A stretch of 64,000 nucleotides of DNA from Deinococcus psychrotolerans. Lineage in GTDB: Bacteria > Deinococcota > Deinococci > Deinococcales > Deinococcaceae. The stretch covers positions 62,001 through 126,000 of the forward strand of contig NZ_CP034185.1 in assembly GCF_003860465.1 (NCBI RefSeq), in the 5' to 3' direction. Positions 34,995 through 47,394 of this stretch are shown piece by piece; within the stretch, counting starts at the first letter, position 1; every line of letters starts with the position of its first letter. Below the pieces are notes generated by a model. That model worked only from the letters and a program-made list of their open reading frames with translations. It had not been told where the DNA came from and searched no databases. Both the position numbers and the translations under genes were made by a program.

Positions 34995-36286
34995 ACCGGC
35001 TGCTGTTTCGCCTGCGCGAACTCTCGGTGCAGTTTTGGTTTATTCCGGCGGTGATGACGGTGCTGGCACTGGTTTTGGCCGAGCTGGGCGTCAAACTCGA
35101 AGAGACTTACGGGGTGCCCAAGTGGTTGACCTTTGTGTATGGCGGCGGCGAAACGGGGGCGCGGAGCCTCTTGGGGGCCATCGCCGCCAGCAGCATCGGG
35201 GTGGCCGGTACCGTTTTTTCCATCACCATCGCCGCGCTCTCCTACGCCGCTGGCTCGATGGGGCCGAGGCTGCTGGGCAACTTCACGTCCGATAGGGGCA
35301 ATCAGCTGACGCTCGGCACCTTCATTTCTACGTTCGCTTTCTCGCTGTATACCCTCCGGGCCGTACAGGGCGGCGACCCGCCGTTTGTTCCGCATTACAA
35401 CACCACCGCCGCACTGGTTTTTGGGCTGGCCTGTGTGGGGATGTTGGTGTATTACCTCGCTCACATCACCGGCAGCATCAGCATGACGCGGGTGGTCAAC
35501 TCGCTGCGAAACGATATGCGGCAAGCCTTGATGAACGCCACTGAGCAGCAAGATCAGGGTTCGTCAGGAGCGGGAGCGCCGCCCGACAACTTCTGGGACG
35601 GCGGCGAAGAACTGCACGCCCCCAGCAGCGGTTACTTGCAACTGCTCGACACCGAGTTGCTGCTCAAAAAGACGGAGCAAGACCATGTGGCGCTGCGGCT
35701 GTTGGTGCGGCCCGGCGATTATGTGTTTCCCAATTCGCTGATCGCGGTGGGCGTACCGAGACTGCCCAAAGGTGTGATGGACGCGCTGACCTTGGGCGAC
35801 ACCCGTACCACCGGACAAGACTTGGAATACAGCGTGCGTCAGCTCAGCGAAGTGGCGGCCCGCGCCCTGTCGCCAGGAGTGAATGATCCGGTGACGGCCA
35901 TCGACGTGATTGACCGCTTTGGTGACGCGCTGTGCAGCTTGCAAGATCGCCGCTGGCCTGATGGCATTTTTTACCGTGGTGAGCAGTTGCGCTTGGTGAT
36001 GCCCGTGACCGACTTTGAGGGTCTGCTGGCCCGCATGTTTGACATGATCCGCCAGTACGGAGCCGGCAGCCCCAGTGTCACTATCCGGCTCTTGGAGGTG
36101 CTGACGGTGACGGCCTCCTGCCTCCACGACGAACAGCGCCGCGCCGTGATTCGCCGCCACGCCGACATGGTGCGCGAAGACGCCCTGCGCGTCACCGAGA
36201 ATTCAGGCGATAGGGCCGACATCGAGCAGCGTTACAGCACCCTGCGCCAACTGCTACTGGGCCGCGAGGAAGTCCTGCGGCGCTAA
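34991..36286 (+). CDS. DUF2254 membrane protein
   Basis: 431 residues. Four membrane helices in the first 180 residues (about 15-35, 60-85, 108-125, 138-160), with ASSIGVAGTVFSITIAALSY and GPRLLGNFTSDRGNQLTLGT that define DUF2254. A cytoplasmic C-terminal domain follows, with VRQLSEVAARALSPGVNDPV and TAIDVIDRFGDALC. The function is unknown. GTG start overlaps the MscS stop (GTGA), so the two membrane proteins are co-translated and may act together at the envelope. Confidence 0.88.
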   Translation: MNRLLFRLRELSVQFWFIPAVMTVLALVLAELGVKLEETYGVPKWLTFVYGGGETGARSLLGAIAASSIGVAGTVFSITIAALSYAAGSMGPRLLGNFTSDRGNQLTLGTFISTFAFSLYTLRAVQGGDPPFVPHYNTTAALVFGLACVGMLVYYLAHITGSISMTRVVNSLRNDMRQALMNATEQQDQGSSGAGAPPDNFWDGGEELHAPSSGYLQLLDTELLLKKTEQDHVALRLLVRPGDYVFPNSLIAVGVPRLPKGVMDALTLGDTRTTGQDLEYSVRQLSEVAARALSPGVNDPVTAIDVIDRFGDALCSLQDRRWPDGIFYRGEQLRLVMPVTDFEGLLARMFDMIRQYGAGSPSVTIRLLEVLTVTASCLHDEQRRAVIRRHADMVREDALRVTENSGDRADIEQRYSTLRQLLLGREEVLRR

Positions 36287-36378
36287 TGTAAATGGCTGAG
36301 CAAGCCAACAGCGAGACGGCATACTGCGCCAAATACCGAATAAAACATCCCCACTTGTGATATAACAGAATAACAATT

Positions 36379-36410
36379 GAGGTGAATGTCCACCGATCCG
36401 AATTCACCTC
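36379..36410. repeat. Inverted repeat just before the ribosome site of the unknown gene
   Basis: GAGGTGAAT at 36379-36387 and ATTCACCTC at 36402-36410 are perfect 9-base arms with a 14-base loop. The right arm ends three bases before AAGGAGC of the next gene. As RNA it would stack next to the ribosome site; as DNA it could be an operator. TATAAC at 36361-36366 is a possible -10 box upstream. Confidence 0.5.
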
Positions 36411-36423
36411 CACAAGGAGCCAG

Positions 36424-37290
36424 ATGACGCAAGCCACCAAACCCAAAAAAGAAGCGGTGCAAAAAGACGTAAGTTCTACCGCCCCCGTTTCGGCCATCAG
36501 CGGCTCGGCCACTCAGGCGCTGCAAGGCCTGCTCAGAACCGCTTTGCCTGACCTCAGCGTGGCCAACCTGAGCGCCGAGCAACTCAGCGCCGCCCTGAGC
36601 GCCGCCCACGAGGTCTGGGGCTACGGCCTGCGCCACGTCAAGCACGAAATCCGGCTGGAAGACGGCGGCGCTGTGGGCCTGTACGCCGACCGCGCCCGCT
36701 TGGGCAGCGCCAGCGACTCGGCGGAAATGCTCGCTGACGCTTACACCAGCATGCAGGCCCTCGACGAGCAGGGCCGCAGCGCCTGGGCCGTGCTGCCCGA
36801 GGGCCACCGGGTCACGCTGGAAGCCGGAACCCGCCAGATCAAGGTGCTGGTCGAAGACGCCCGCGACTTTGAAACCCACTGGGCCGAGTTGCCGAGCGGT
36901 TTGGCCCAGCGCACCGGACGCAGCGGTGAGGACTTGTGGGTGGAGGTTTTCCGGGCCGCGCCGGGCCGCGAACTGGTGCAAGACGCCGCTTGGGAAGTGG
37001 TTGAACGCATCAAAGACCGCGCACTTAGGCGTGAGTTGCAGCGCCGCGCCGAAGAAAAAGGCATTCTGGGAGCGCTGCTCGGCGCACGCGGCGAGGGGAT
37101 CGAAGCGGCCATGAAGCGCTCACCGAGCCTGCACTTCACCGTCAACGCCGCCGTGACCCACACCACCGAGCGCAGCTTTGAAGCGTGGCGCAGCATTCAA
37201 AAAGAAGCGGCGGCGACGCTCGAAGCAAACCAGCAAGCCCAGGTCGAGCGCTTGGTGGCTTTGCTGGGCAGTCCGGCACGGGGACGCTGA
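36424..37290 (+). CDS. Unknown soluble helical protein
   Basis: 288 residues from ATG with AAGGAG five bases upstream; the frame opens 14 codons earlier at a GTG inside the inverted repeat, judged less likely. No signal peptide or membrane helix. A Lys/Thr-rich N-terminus (1-25) is followed by a helical bundle region (EQLSAALSAAHEVWGYGLRH), a beta patch (KHEIRLEDGGAVGLYADRAR), and a strongly charged helical C-terminal third (ALRRELQRRAEEKGILGALL). I do not recognise a family. It stands alone; the convergent GH36 gene ends eight bases away. It could be a DNA-associated or stress protein, but nothing in the sequence shows this. Confidence 0.72.
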   Translation: MTQATKPKKEAVQKDVSSTAPVSAISGSATQALQGLLRTALPDLSVANLSAEQLSAALSAAHEVWGYGLRHVKHEIRLEDGGAVGLYADRARLGSASDSAEMLADAYTSMQALDEQGRSAWAVLPEGHRVTLEAGTRQIKVLVEDARDFETHWAELPSGLAQRTGRSGEDLWVEVFRAAPGRELVQDAAWEVVERIKDRALRRELQRRAEEKGILGALLGARGEGIEAAMKRSPSLHFTVNAAVTHTTERSFEAWRSIQKEAAATLEANQQAQVERLVALLGSPARGR

Positions 37291-37297
37291 AGCTGGC

Positions 37298-38794
37298 TCA
37301 AGTGGGGTTTGGCCGGTAGCTGTGCGGCTGAACTCTATCTGCTGGGGTTTCCTGCAAATTGAAGGTACCGCGTGAAAAGTGCGTGACTGCGCCGCCGTGA
37401 CTTTCGGTCAGCGTCAGCGGACGGTCTGGGGTGCTGATTTCTAAACTCTGGCGCAGCAAGCTCAAGCCTGCCTCGTCCAGCATTTCCACCGGGTCGCTGC
37501 TGGCCCGCAGGCCGCCGATCACGTCCAGCATTCCCAGCAGTGCGCCGCGCTCATCATCGCTGAGTAAGCTGCGTTCTCTCCGGGCAATCATCACGTCGGG
37601 GTCGGGTTGATACCAAGTCTGCTGATACCAGCGCGATAGAGCGGTGTGCAGCGCATTGCGGCTGCACGGTACGCTGCCGTCACCCAGCAGCATTCTCCGC
37701 GCTTCGTCGTCCCAGTAGGGAGCCACGTCCGGCCCGGTTCGCATGGCGTCCATCACCCCGATGCTGGCCGACAGGGGAGCGCCGCAGCCCAGCAAAAAGC
37801 CGTCGTCTCCTAAGCCTTCGCGCAGCGCCTGAATGCCCCGCCGGTACGCTTCGGCACGGCTCACCGAGGGGTCGTGCCGGACACCCGGATGAGAGGCAGC
37901 GTACAAAAAGTCCACCTTGAGGTAGTCGTAGCCCCAGGCCCGGCAAGTCGCCGCCAGCTCGCGCAGCCACACCAAGACTTCCGGGTGGGTGGTGTCGAGC
38001 GCCGCGTACTGACCACCCCAGTTGTGGCCGAACAGCAGCGGGGTGCCGCTCCGGTTTTTGAGCAGCCAATCCGGATGAGCGGCAAACAGTTTAGAATTTG
38101 GCCCCACCAAAAAGGGAGCCAGCCATAGCCCGGCACGGAAGCCGAGTTTGCGGAGTTCGGCGGGCAGGTCTTTGGCGTGGCCGCCAAACTGCTCACTCGG
38201 CTCTGTCCAGTCGCCCAAATCGGCTTGAAAGCCGTCGTCGAGCTGGAAGACGTCAAAGGGCAGGCCGTGTTGCTTGGCGAGGCGGGCATTGTCGAGCATG
38301 TTGTCCAGCGTGACACTGCGGTAGTAGCTATACCAACTGCACCACACCCGCAGCGGCGCTGGCGTGCGGGCGTGCATGCTCTGGCCGAGCTGAGCACTGA
38401 GGCGCTCCACGGTGCCGATCACGTTGCTGGTTTCTTCCCAGGCCACCGCAACGTCCGGGCCTTCCAGCGTGCAGGTGACGAGGACTTGCTCGCCCGCCGC
38501 CCGCACTTCCCAGTGGGCAAAGGTGTGGGCGGCGTCAAGCTGAGCACCGACCCAGCCGCCGCCGCCAGGCCGAATCAGGGCCAAGAGGCTGTGACTGCGC
38601 CAGACACCCGCCTCGCCGCTGGGTGGGAAGGCGGGGTCTTGGCCCTGGTCGATCATCCATTCCAAGCTGGCCCGCGTCTGGGTTTCAGTCAGTGGGCGCA
38701 GCTCGGCCTCGCTCCACGATTGGTAGCCGTTGGTCAGCACACGCAGCTCAGAAGGATGAACGTCCAGCGTCCAGTGGTGGTGGGGTGTGGTCAT
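37298..38794 (-). CDS. Alpha-galactosidase, GH36 family
   Basis: 498 residues, a short GH36 enzyme. An N-terminal beta-sandwich (about 1-150; [16 protein letters not shown] is typical) precedes the TIM barrel. Catalytic residues: the nucleophile Asp in [18 protein letters not shown] and the acid/base Asp in [25 protein letters not shown] and [17 protein letters not shown] are substrate-site blocks. It would cut terminal alpha-1,6-galactose from melibiose- or raffinose-type sugars in the cytoplasm, as no signal peptide is seen. GAGG lies eight bases before ATG 38794; 16 codons upstream are open but have no ribosome site. It is the last gene of the leftward galactose operon. Confidence 0.9.
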   Translation of the reverse strand: MTTPHHHWTLDVHPSELRVLTNGYQSWSEAELRPLTETQTRASLEWMIDQGQDPAFPPSGEAGVWRSHSLLALIRPGGGGWVGAQLDAAHTFAHWEVRAAGEQVLVTCTLEGPDVAVAWEETSNVIGTVERLSAQLGQSMHARTPAPLRVWCSWYSYYRSVTLDNMLDNARLAKQHGLPFDVFQLDDGFQADLGDWTEPSEQFGGHAKDLPAELRKLGFRAGLWLAPFLVGPNSKLFAAHPDWLLKNRSGTPLLFGHNWGGQYAALDTTHPEVLVWLRELAATCRAWGYDYLKVDFLYAASHPGVRHDPSVSRAEAYRRGIQALREGLGDDGFLLGCGAPLSASIGVMDAMRTGPDVAPYWDDEARRMLLGDGSVPCSRNALHTALSRWYQQTWYQPDPDVMIARRERSLLSDDERGALLGMLDVIGGLRASSDPVEMLDEAGLSLLRQSLEISTPDRPLTLTESHGGAVTHFSRGTFNLQETPADRVQPHSYRPNPT

Positions 38795-38853
38795 GTTGGA
38801 GCCTCGTGAGGGAAAGAGTGGGAAGGGAAGGGTTGAGAACACGGAGATCAGGG

Positions 38854-39903
38854 CTAAGGCACCACCTGCACGCCGCGCACGCCGGTTTGCTCGTGGTAGT
38901 CGAACAAGACGTTGCTGGCCAGACCCGCCGCACCTTCGTGGATCAGCGCCACCACCGCGCCGCCGAATCCGGCTCCGGTCATCCGAGCGCCGTAGACCTG
39001 CGGATGGGCTTGCAGCAGCGCCACCAATTCATCGACCTGCGGGTGTGAGACTTCATAATCGATCTGCAAACTGGCGTGCGAGGCGTTCATCAGGCGGCCA
39101 AACTCGGCGGCATTGGCGCTGAGGGCGGCCAGCACGCGGGCGTTTTCGCTGACCACATGGCGGGCACGCCGCCCAAGCAGCTCCGGCAAACCGCTCAGCT
39201 CGGCAACGCTCAGCACGTCGCGCAGTTGCGGCACGCCCAGCAAGCGGCAAGCTTCCTCTACTTGAGCGCGGCGTTCGTTGTAGCCCGACTCGGCCAGCCG
39301 CCTCGGCACGCCGGAATCGAGCACCAGCACCTCCGACCCCTCCGGCAGCGGCACGGCGCGGCGTTCCAGCGTGCGGGTGTCGATCAGCAGCAGCGTTTTG
39401 GTGTCGGCAAGGCTGGAAGCCATCTGATCCATCACGCCGCACATCACGCCCACAAATTCGTGTTCAACCCGCACGCCACGCAAGGCCAATTCCACGTCGT
39501 CCAGCGCTAGCCCGTACAACTCGCGCAGTGCCCGCAGCGCCGCCACCTCCAGCGCCGCGCTGCTGCTCAGGCCGCCGCTGGGAACCGTGCTGAAGATAAA
39601 GGCGTTGAGGCCCTCGGTGACACCGCTCAGCTCGAAGCAGCCGGTCAGGTACGGCGCGAAACTGCTGCCAACCTCACCCACCGGAACGTCCAGCGTGTGG
39701 TTGAGGTTGGCGCTGCGAAGACGGTGCTGCTGTGTGCCGTTGCGCCCCAAGCTGACGGTGGCCCGCTGAGGAATGGCGGTGGGCAGCACGAAACCGCCCT
39801 GATAATCGGTGTGTTCGCCCAGCAAATTGACCCGCCCCGGCGCACTGGCAACGACTTCCGGCTCACCGCCGAAGACCGATTGGTAAGTTTCTGGCGTCTT
39901 CAA
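38854..39903 (-). CDS. galK: Galactokinase
   Basis: 349 residues of the GHMP kinase family. Galactose site [20 protein letters not shown] (about 21-40), ATP loop [19 protein letters not shown], and motif 3 [15 protein letters not shown]. It phosphorylates galactose to galactose-1-phosphate, first step of the Leloir pathway. The start is TTG with GTGGAG five bases upstream, 30 bases after the galT stop. It lies between galT and the alpha-galactosidase gene. Confidence 0.95.
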   Translation of the reverse strand: MKTPETYQSVFGGEPEVVASAPGRVNLLGEHTDYQGGFVLPTAIPQRATVSLGRNGTQQHRLRSANLNHTLDVPVGEVGSSFAPYLTGCFELSGVTEGLNAFIFSTVPSGGLSSSAALEVAALRALRELYGLALDDVELALRGVRVEHEFVGVMCGVMDQMASSLADTKTLLLIDTRTLERRAVPLPEGSEVLVLDSGVPRRLAESGYNERRAQVEEACRLLGVPQLRDVLSVAELSGLPELLGRRARHVVSENARVLAALSANAAEFGRLMNASHASLQIDYEVSHPQVDELVALLQAHPQVYGARMTGAGFGGAVVALIHEGAAGLASNVLFDYHEQTGVRGVQVVP

Positions 39904-39933
39904 AGCTCCACCTCTTTCACAGTGAAATAGCCT

Positions 39934-41052
39934 TCACAGTTGAACGGCCCGCAAGTCGGCAGCCGCCCGCTCGGGGAAGTTGTCATTGGCGAACTCGCCC
40001 GCGCCCTGCTCCGTGCCCGCGAGGTACTTGAGCTTGCCGGGTGAGCGCAGGTACGGATAAATCTCGATGTGCAGCGGAAATGCCGGATACTCGCCGCCGA
40101 GGGGAGACTGATGCAGCGTGAGCAGGTAGGGCATCCGCACACCAAAGAGGGCGTCTAAGCGCAGTAGGGCGTCTTTGAGAACGCGGGCAAACGAAGTGAC
40201 TTCGGCGCTGCTCAGGTCAGACAGGCGCGAAGCCGCCCGCGCCGGAAGCACCCACGTTTCGTAGGTGTAGCGGGCAAACGGCGGCACCACACTGAGGGCC
40301 TCTCCGGCGTCCAAGATCAGACGCACGGCGGCCTCACGCTCGGCGGCGACAAAATCGCTGAGCCACGGCTGGCCCCTGTCTTTGAAATGGGCCTCGGCGC
40401 TCGCCAGCATCTGGGCCTGAACCGGCGGAATGTGGTCGTAAGCGTAAAGCTGGCCGTGCGGGTGGTGCAAGGTCACGCCGACTTCCACGCCCCTGTTTTC
40501 AAAGGCCAGTACACTCTTGATTTTGCCGGTGGCCTCCAAGCGGTCGGTGCGGTCGGCCCAGATTCGCAGCAGCAATTCGACCCGCTCGGCGCTCAGCCCT
40601 CCCAGCGTGCCGGAAGCGTCTTGGCTAAACACCACCACCTCGCACTTGCCGGTGCCGGGCCGGGGGTCGGTGCCGGGCACGGGTTCTGGTTGCGGGGCCA
40701 AGAGGCTCAGGCTGGGAAAGCGGTTGTCGAACACCGCCATGTCGTAGCGCCCACGCGGCAACTCGGTGGGGTGAGCAGGATCGGAGGTGGGAGCGAGCGG
40801 GTTGTATTCCGGCGGCGGCAAGAACGTGCGGCCCATGCGGTGCGCGGCGTACATGACCCACTCGCCCCGCAGCGGATGCCAGCGCATTTCGGGGCGGGCG
40901 TCCACCGGTTCGTCGCTGGGGCTGGGAACGGGTGAGGCGAGTTCAATCGGAAAGAGGCCGTACAAAGTCAGGGCGCGGCCATCGGGTTTAGTGAAGTCCT
41001 GGGCATAAAAAGGCGTGGTTTGGGGCGAAGCGAGATCGGAGAGTGGGGTCAT
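39934..41052 (-). CDS. galT: Galactose-1-phosphate uridylyltransferase
   Basis: 372 residues. The active-site His pair is in [18 protein letters not shown] (HPH motif), with the nucleotide-site blocks [31 protein letters not shown] and the C-terminal [20 protein letters not shown]. It exchanges UMP between UDP-glucose and galactose-1-phosphate through a uridylyl-His intermediate. AAAGGA four bases before the ATG; the same AAAGGAATCC leader precedes the GH42 gene. Nine bases separate it from the GH42 stop. Confidence 0.95.
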   Translation of the reverse strand: MTPLSDLASPQTTPFYAQDFTKPDGRALTLYGLFPIELASPVPSPSDEPVDARPEMRWHPLRGEWVMYAAHRMGRTFLPPPEYNPLAPTSDPAHPTELPRGRYDMAVFDNRFPSLSLLAPQPEPVPGTDPRPGTGKCEVVVFSQDASGTLGGLSAERVELLLRIWADRTDRLEATGKIKSVLAFENRGVEVGVTLHHPHGQLYAYDHIPPVQAQMLASAEAHFKDRGQPWLSDFVAAEREAAVRLILDAGEALSVVPPFARYTYETWVLPARAASRLSDLSSAEVTSFARVLKDALLRLDALFGVRMPYLLTLHQSPLGGEYPAFPLHIEIYPYLRSPGKLKYLAGTEQGAGEFANDNFPERAAADLRAVQL

Positions 41053-41061
41053 GGATTCCTT

Positions 41062-43041
<1,980 letters not shown>

Positions 43042-43113
43042 GGATTCCTTTGAAGGAGACGGGGTAGTGGAGGAAAAAGGAGAGCGAAAAGACTGAAGGG
43101 TTGCTCGCAGGTA

Positions 43114-44022
43114 TTAGCCTTTCACTGCTCCACTGGCCAGTCCACCCTGCCAGTAGCGTCCCAGGCTCAAGAAGGCGATGATTAGTGGCAGGATGCTGAT
43201 GAGTGCGCCCAGCACAATCACGGTGTAGATCGGATCCTGACCGCTGCTGACGCTGGTCTGGTTCCAGACCGACAGGCCCAGCGTCAGGGGAAAGAGCGTG
43301 TCTTTGTTGACGACCACCAGCGGCAAAAAGAAGTTGTTCCACGCACCGACGAACGAAAACAGCGCCACCGTGACCAGACCGCCGCTGACCAGCGGCAACC
43401 CGAGTTGCCAAAAGATCTTGTTTTCCGACGCGCCGTCGATGCGGGCGGCTTCCATCAGCTCCGAGGGAAAGCCGGCGTCCCAGAATAGGCGCATCAGGTA
43501 CAACCCGAACGGATTGACCAGCCCCGGCAAGATGACGGCCCAGTAGGTGTTGATCAAGCCGATATTTTGCATCAGCAGGAAAATGGGCAGGGCCAGCGCC
43601 GTGCTCGGCACCATGATGGTCGCCAAGATCGCGCTGAAAAGAGGATCGCGGCCCCGAAAATTGAACTTGGAAAAGGCGTAGCCGCCCATCGCCGCAAAGA
43701 GCATACTGCCCACCGCCGAGGCCCCGGCATAGATGATCGAGTTGAGCATCCAGCGAAGGAAAATGCCGTCATCACGGGTAAAGAGTGTCCGCAGATTGTC
43801 CACGAAATGGCTGGGCGAGGAAAACCACAGCCCAAAAGTGGCATACAGCTGGGTGTTGTCTTTGGTCATGGTGGTAATGACCCACCACAGCGGCAGCAAA
43901 CTGTAGACACAAAATAACAGCAGCAGCGCAAATTGCAAGACGGAAAAGCCCTCTCGGCGCGGTCTGGGCTTACGCGGCGCGGTGGTGATTTCAGCTTTTT
44001 GGAGTCCCTGTGTGACGGTCAT
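43114..44022 (-). CDS. Sugar ABC permease, CUT1 MalG-type
   Basis: 302 residues with six membrane helices. The ATPase-contact loop [20 protein letters not shown] is at about 195-214. The N-terminal 25 residues are basic and cytoplasmic. The true start is ATG at 44022, which overlaps the stop of the partner permease (ATGA) and has GGGGAG before it; a longer frame reading into the partner gene is an artefact. With the MalF-type protein it forms the channel of a carbohydrate importer. It ends 72 bases before the GH42 start. No ATPase gene belongs to this set. Confidence 0.92.
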   Translation of the reverse strand: MTVTQGLQKAEITTAPRKPRPRREGFSVLQFALLLLFCVYSLLPLWWVITTMTKDNTQLYATFGLWFSSPSHFVDNLRTLFTRDDGIFLRWMLNSIIYAGASAVGSMLFAAMGGYAFSKFNFRGRDPLFSAILATIMVPSTALALPIFLLMQNIGLINTYWAVILPGLVNPFGLYLMRLFWDAGFPSELMEAARIDGASENKIFWQLGLPLVSGGLVTVALFSFVGAWNNFFLPLVVVNKDTLFPLTLGLSVWNQTSVSSGQDPIYTVIVLGALISILPLIIAFLSLGRYWQGGLASGAVKG

Positions 44023-44879
44023 GTTTCTCCCCGGACGTTTCTCAGAAAAAACCCGCTGAGAACGAAAGTGAACAGCGCCATCACGATGGCCAGCGCCGCG
44101 CCGTAACCGAAGTTGCCGTCGCGGGCCACCGCCAGATACAGGTAGGTGTTGGGCGTGATGTTGTCGGGCACGTAGCCGAGTGGCCGCAGCACAAACGGTT
44201 CGGAGAAGATCTGCATGGTGCCGATGACCGAGAAGATGCCGGTCAGGGTCAATGCCGGGCGCAGCAGCGGTAACTTGACGTAGCGGGTCACGTTCCAATT
44301 GCTCGCGCCGTCGATGCGGGCGGCCTCGTAGATGTCCGTCGGCACGTTTTGCAGCGCGGCGTAGAGGGTAATCATGTTATAGCCCGTCCAGGTCCAGGTG
44401 ACGATGTTGCCGATGCTGAACAGCAAAATCCCGCTGCTGAGAAAATCGGTCTTGAGGCCGGTGATCTGATTGAGGGGCGAGAGGTTCTTGGAATAGAGGT
44501 AGCCCCACAACAGGCCCGCGATCACGCCCGGCACAGTGTAGGGGAGGTAAAAGGCCGTGCGGAAAAACCGCTGCGCGAAACCGCTCTTGACGCTGTCCAG
44601 AATCAGCGCCAGAGCAGTGGCGACGATCAGCATCAGCGGAACTTGGATCACCAGAAACAGCAGGATATTGAGCAGAGAGTGGAGGAAATCGGAGTCCTGA
44701 AAGGCCCGGACGTAATTCTCCAGGCCGCCAAACACGTTCTTGGCCGGGCCGAAGCCGCTGCGCTTTTTGATGAACAGGCTCAGATAAAGGGCGTACCCCA
44801 CCGGAGCGATAAAAAATGCCACGAAGGCCAGCAGAAAAGGGGTCAGAAAGAACCAGGGCGTCGCTCGATTTCGCGTCAT
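44019..44879 (-). CDS. Sugar ABC permease, CUT1 MalF-type
   Basis: 286 residues, six membrane helices. It starts [20 protein letters not shown], and the loop [20 protein letters not shown] contacts the ATPase. ATG at 44879 with AAGGAGG seven bases upstream; eight codons before are open without a ribosome site. It follows the binding-protein gene after 180 bases that contain a strong hairpin, and is co-translated with the second permease. Confidence 0.92.
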   Translation of the reverse strand: MTRNRATPWFFLTPFLLAFVAFFIAPVGYALYLSLFIKKRSGFGPAKNVFGGLENYVRAFQDSDFLHSLLNILLFLVIQVPLMLIVATALALILDSVKSGFAQRFFRTAFYLPYTVPGVIAGLLWGYLYSKNLSPLNQITGLKTDFLSSGILLFSIGNIVTWTWTGYNMITLYAALQNVPTDIYEAARIDGASNWNVTRYVKLPLLRPALTLTGIFSVIGTMQIFSEPFVLRPLGYVPDNITPNTYLYLAVARDGNFGYGAALAIVMALFTFVLSGFFLRNVRGET

Positions 44880-44912
44880 CAGTGCACCTCCTTGATTCGG
44901 CACTGCAAATGA

Positions 44913-44947
44913 AGCGGGAGGGATGCAACGTTCGCGCCCCTCCCGCT
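44913..44947 (-). terminator. Hairpin between binding-protein and permease genes
   Basis: AGCGGGAGGG at 44913-44922 pairs perfectly with CCCTCCCGCT at 44938-44947. On the minus strand TCATTTG follows, a weak T-tract, so it may be a partial terminator or an mRNA end stabiliser. A second stem (CTGACGA/TCGTCAG) lies just upstream at about 44954-44984. Confidence 0.6.
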
Positions 44948-45060
44948 CGGCACCTGACGAGCCGTGCGCTTATTGTTTCGTCAGGCGGCCAGCTTGTGCA
45001 GTGGTGCATGGCTGGCCCAGGTTGCCCTTACGCTGACCACGCCCCACAACCCCACTGGTG

Positions 45061-46386
45061 TTATTTGACCGTGAAGCCGTTCTGCTTGGCGTAGGCCAGC
45101 GACTCGGCCTGCCATGCGTCGAGCGCTTGATCGGGGGTGAGCTGACCCTTGAGCATCTTGTCCATCTGCTTGCTGAAGTTGTCGTTGACAAACGGGAACC
45201 AGGGTGCCCACTGGAAGTTCACGTTCACGCCGCGTGAAGCTTGGGCGTAGACGGAGCTGATGTTCTGGCCGCCGAAGAACTTGCTGGGGTTCTTGCTGGT
45301 CACGGCCAGAGCAGGCAGCGCCAGACCCGCGTCGGAGGCCGGGAAGAGGCCGCCGTTGTTCCAATCGGCGGTGATGGCATTTGAAGACAGGTTGAGCCAC
45401 AGCGCGAACAGGGTGGCCGCTTCGGGGTTCTTGCTCTGGGTGGTCACGACGTTGCTGCTGCCGCCCCAGTTGCCGCTCTTGACGCTGCTGCCCGCCGTCC
45501 ACTGCGGGATCGGCGCGACGCGCCACAGCCCCGCCGACTTGGTGCCGAGGCTGCCCGCGTAGCCGCCGGGGCCCCAGGCCGCTTCCATGTTGGTGGCGAG
45601 TTTGCCCGCACCCGCCGCATTCCAGTAATCGGCGCTGAAGCCTGCCAGCGTACCGACCTCGCCCTTCTTGATCAGGTCGTTCCAGTAGTTGAGCACTTTC
45701 TTGGACGAGGAGTTGTTGAGTGTTTGCACCCAGCTGTCGCCTTGGCGCTGGAAGAACTGTCCGCCGTCGGCCCAGGCGAGCGCCATGAACCAGGGCGCGA
45801 AGGTAGAGTAGAAGTTACCGAGCTTGACGCCGCCGTTGCTCTTGGTCTTGACGGTGGCGGCCGCCTTGGCATATTCAGCCCAGGTCTTGGGTACGGCGAT
45901 GTTGTACTTCTTGAGAATGTCGTCGCGGTAGACCATGGCAAACGGGCCGGTGTCCTGCGGAATGGCGTAGACCGCCTGTCCGTCAGGGCTGACCTGACCC
46001 CAGGTCCAGGGCACGAAATACTTCTTGTAGTCATTTGCGCCGTACTTGCTCAGATCAGCCAGGCCGCCGGTATCGGCGAAGGCGGGCAGGAAGCCGTACT
46101 CGACCTGCGCCACGTCGGGTGCGCCGCTTCCGGCCTTGATGGCGGTCTGAAGTTTGGTGTAGGTGGCCGGGCCGCCGCCGAGGTTGAGAATCTTGATCTT
46201 GATGTTGGGGTACTGCTTGGTAAAGGCAGTTACCGTCTTATCGAGGCCGGGCACCCATGACCAGACTTCGAGCGTCACCGGGCTGGTGGGGCCTTTGGGG
46301 AACGCCGGGTCGGCGGCGTGAGCGGTGCTGGCGGCCAGGGCCAAGGAAAGGAGCAGAGCGCCGGATTTGAGAGCTACTTTTTTCAT
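45061..46386 (-). CDS. Carbohydrate ABC importer substrate-binding protein (CUT1)
   Basis: 441 residues. Signal peptide 1-24 ([20 protein letters not shown], cut after AHA), then a MalE-type binding protein with [40 protein letters not shown] and [16 protein letters not shown]. No lipobox. The neighbours (alpha- and beta-galactosidase, galK, galT) suggest it takes up galactosides such as lactose, melibiose or galacto-oligosaccharides; this is inference. AGGAGG lies five bases before the ATG. It follows the DeoR regulator gene by 86 bases. Confidence 0.93.
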   Translation of the reverse strand: MKKVALKSGALLLSLALAASTAHAADPAFPKGPTSPVTLEVWSWVPGLDKTVTAFTKQYPNIKIKILNLGGGPATYTKLQTAIKAGSGAPDVAQVEYGFLPAFADTGGLADLSKYGANDYKKYFVPWTWGQVSPDGQAVYAIPQDTGPFAMVYRDDILKKYNIAVPKTWAEYAKAAATVKTKSNGGVKLGNFYSTFAPWFMALAWADGGQFFQRQGDSWVQTLNNSSSKKVLNYWNDLIKKGEVGTLAGFSADYWNAAGAGKLATNMEAAWGPGGYAGSLGTKSAGLWRVAPIPQWTAGSSVKSGNWGGSSNVVTTQSKNPEAATLFALWLNLSSNAITADWNNGGLFPASDAGLALPALAVTSKNPSKFFGGQNISSVYAQASRGVNVNFQWAPWFPFVNDNFSKQMDKMLKGQLTPDQALDAWQAESLAYAKQNGFTVK

Positions 46387-46472
46387 GAATCCTCCTGTAA
46401 GGACGTAGAAAGCGGGGAAGTGAAGCGAGTAGAGGACGTGTCAAACAAGGAGCGTTCGGAAGGGCAGACGCG

Positions 46473-47222
46473 TTAAACGCACAGCACCTGTTGGATTTGA
46501 GCCGCGTACCCGTTGAGACTTTGACCCGAAGACTGATTGATAATGAGCGTGTGAACGCTGGTGAGCGGAGCAATATGGGCGCGGCTGACAAAACCGAGTT
46601 TGCTGGCATCGGCCACCACCACCACCTCGCGGCTGCACCGCACCATCTGGGCCTTAATTTCGGCTTCCTCATGGTTGACGCTGGTCACGCCGTGCTGAAG
46701 GTGAACGCCGTTGCAGCCCAAAAACAAACGGTCTGCCCGAATCTTCGAAAGCACTTCTAGGCCGTAAGGACTGACCAAGCTGTGTTGCAGCCGCCGTAAG
46801 GTGCCGCCCGTGACAATCACTTGCAAGTTGGGAAGCCGCTGAAGCTCCAAGGCGATATTGAGCCCGTTGGTCACGACGGTCACGCCGCTGAGGGTGGGCG
46901 GAAGGTGGCGGGCGACTTCGGTGGTGGTGCTGCCAACATCCAAAAAAATAGTCTCACCGTTTTGCACCAGACCCGCTGCTGCCCGCCCGATTCGGCGCTT
47001 GGCTGCCGCGTGCTGCTTGCTGGTTTCCTCCAGCGGTTGCTCGGTGCATAGGGGCCGCGCCGCGCCGCCACGAATACGGCGCAGTAAACCGGCCTGCCCC
47101 AACTGCTCGAGGTCGCTGCGAACCGTAACTTCCGAAATGCTGAGCAAAGAGGACAGTTCAGAGACAGAAACCTGCTCCTGGCGCGTAAGCAATTGCAAAA
47201 TCTGGGTTTGCCGCTGGCGCAC
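46473..47222 (-). CDS. DeoR-family transcriptional regulator
   Basis: About 249 residues. N-terminal helix-turn-helix (VSVSELSSLLSISEVTVRSD, LEQLGQAGLLRRIRGGA), then the DeoR sensor domain with VQNGETIFLDVGSTTTEVAR, VVTNGLNIALEL and DRLFLGCNGVHLQHGVTS. DeoR proteins are repressors released by a sugar phosphate; galactose-1-phosphate or tagatose phosphates are candidates here. GTG at 47222 has GGGAGG eight bases upstream and fits the family N-terminus; ATG at 47246 is also in frame but would lack a ribosome site and lie about 12 bases from the predicted transcript start. It is the first gene of the leftward galactose operon and diverges from galE. Confidence 0.92.
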   Translation of the reverse strand: MRQRQTQILQLLTRQEQVSVSELSSLLSISEVTVRSDLEQLGQAGLLRRIRGGAARPLCTEQPLEETSKQHAAAKRRIGRAAAGLVQNGETIFLDVGSTTTEVARHLPPTLSGVTVVTNGLNIALELQRLPNLQVIVTGGTLRRLQHSLVSPYGLEVLSKIRADRLFLGCNGVHLQHGVTSVNHEEAEIKAQMVRCSREVVVVADASKLGFVSRAHIAPLTSVHTLIINQSSGQSLNGYAAQIQQVLCV

Positions 47223-47264
47223 TTTTGTCGCCTCCCTTTCTTTCATTTCTTTCGTATGTTATGA

Positions 47265-47293
47265 AGTGTAGGGAACAAGAGGTCAGGCGTCAA
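47265..47293 (-). promoter_or_regulatory. Promoter of the leftward galactose operon
   Basis: On the minus strand TTGACG and TACACT are 17 bases apart. The transcript would start near 47258, giving a leader of about 36 bases to the GTG start of the DeoR gene. Confidence 0.65.
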
Positions 47294-47307
47294 GAGGGGG
47301 CGTGGAG

Positions 47308-47335
47308 CTTACGGTGGCGCTGGACGGGGTAAAAT
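47308..47335 (+). promoter_or_regulatory. Candidate promoter of galE
   Basis: TAAAAT at 47330-47335 is a good -10 box; CTTACG 16 bases upstream is a weak -35. It lies 60 bases before the galE start, back to back with the promoter of the DeoR operon, so one regulator could control both. Confidence 0.45.
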
Positions 47336-47394
47336 CGGGGCGAAGCAGTCTGAGCCGCTCTTCTTCATCACATCTGTTCAAAAGGAGCGAACAC

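Noticed and set aside
44022..44298. N-terminal extension of the MalG-type permease by 92 codons
   Set aside because: The extra residues are Arg/His-rich shadow of the partner permease; the ATGA overlap and ribosome site fix the start at 44022.
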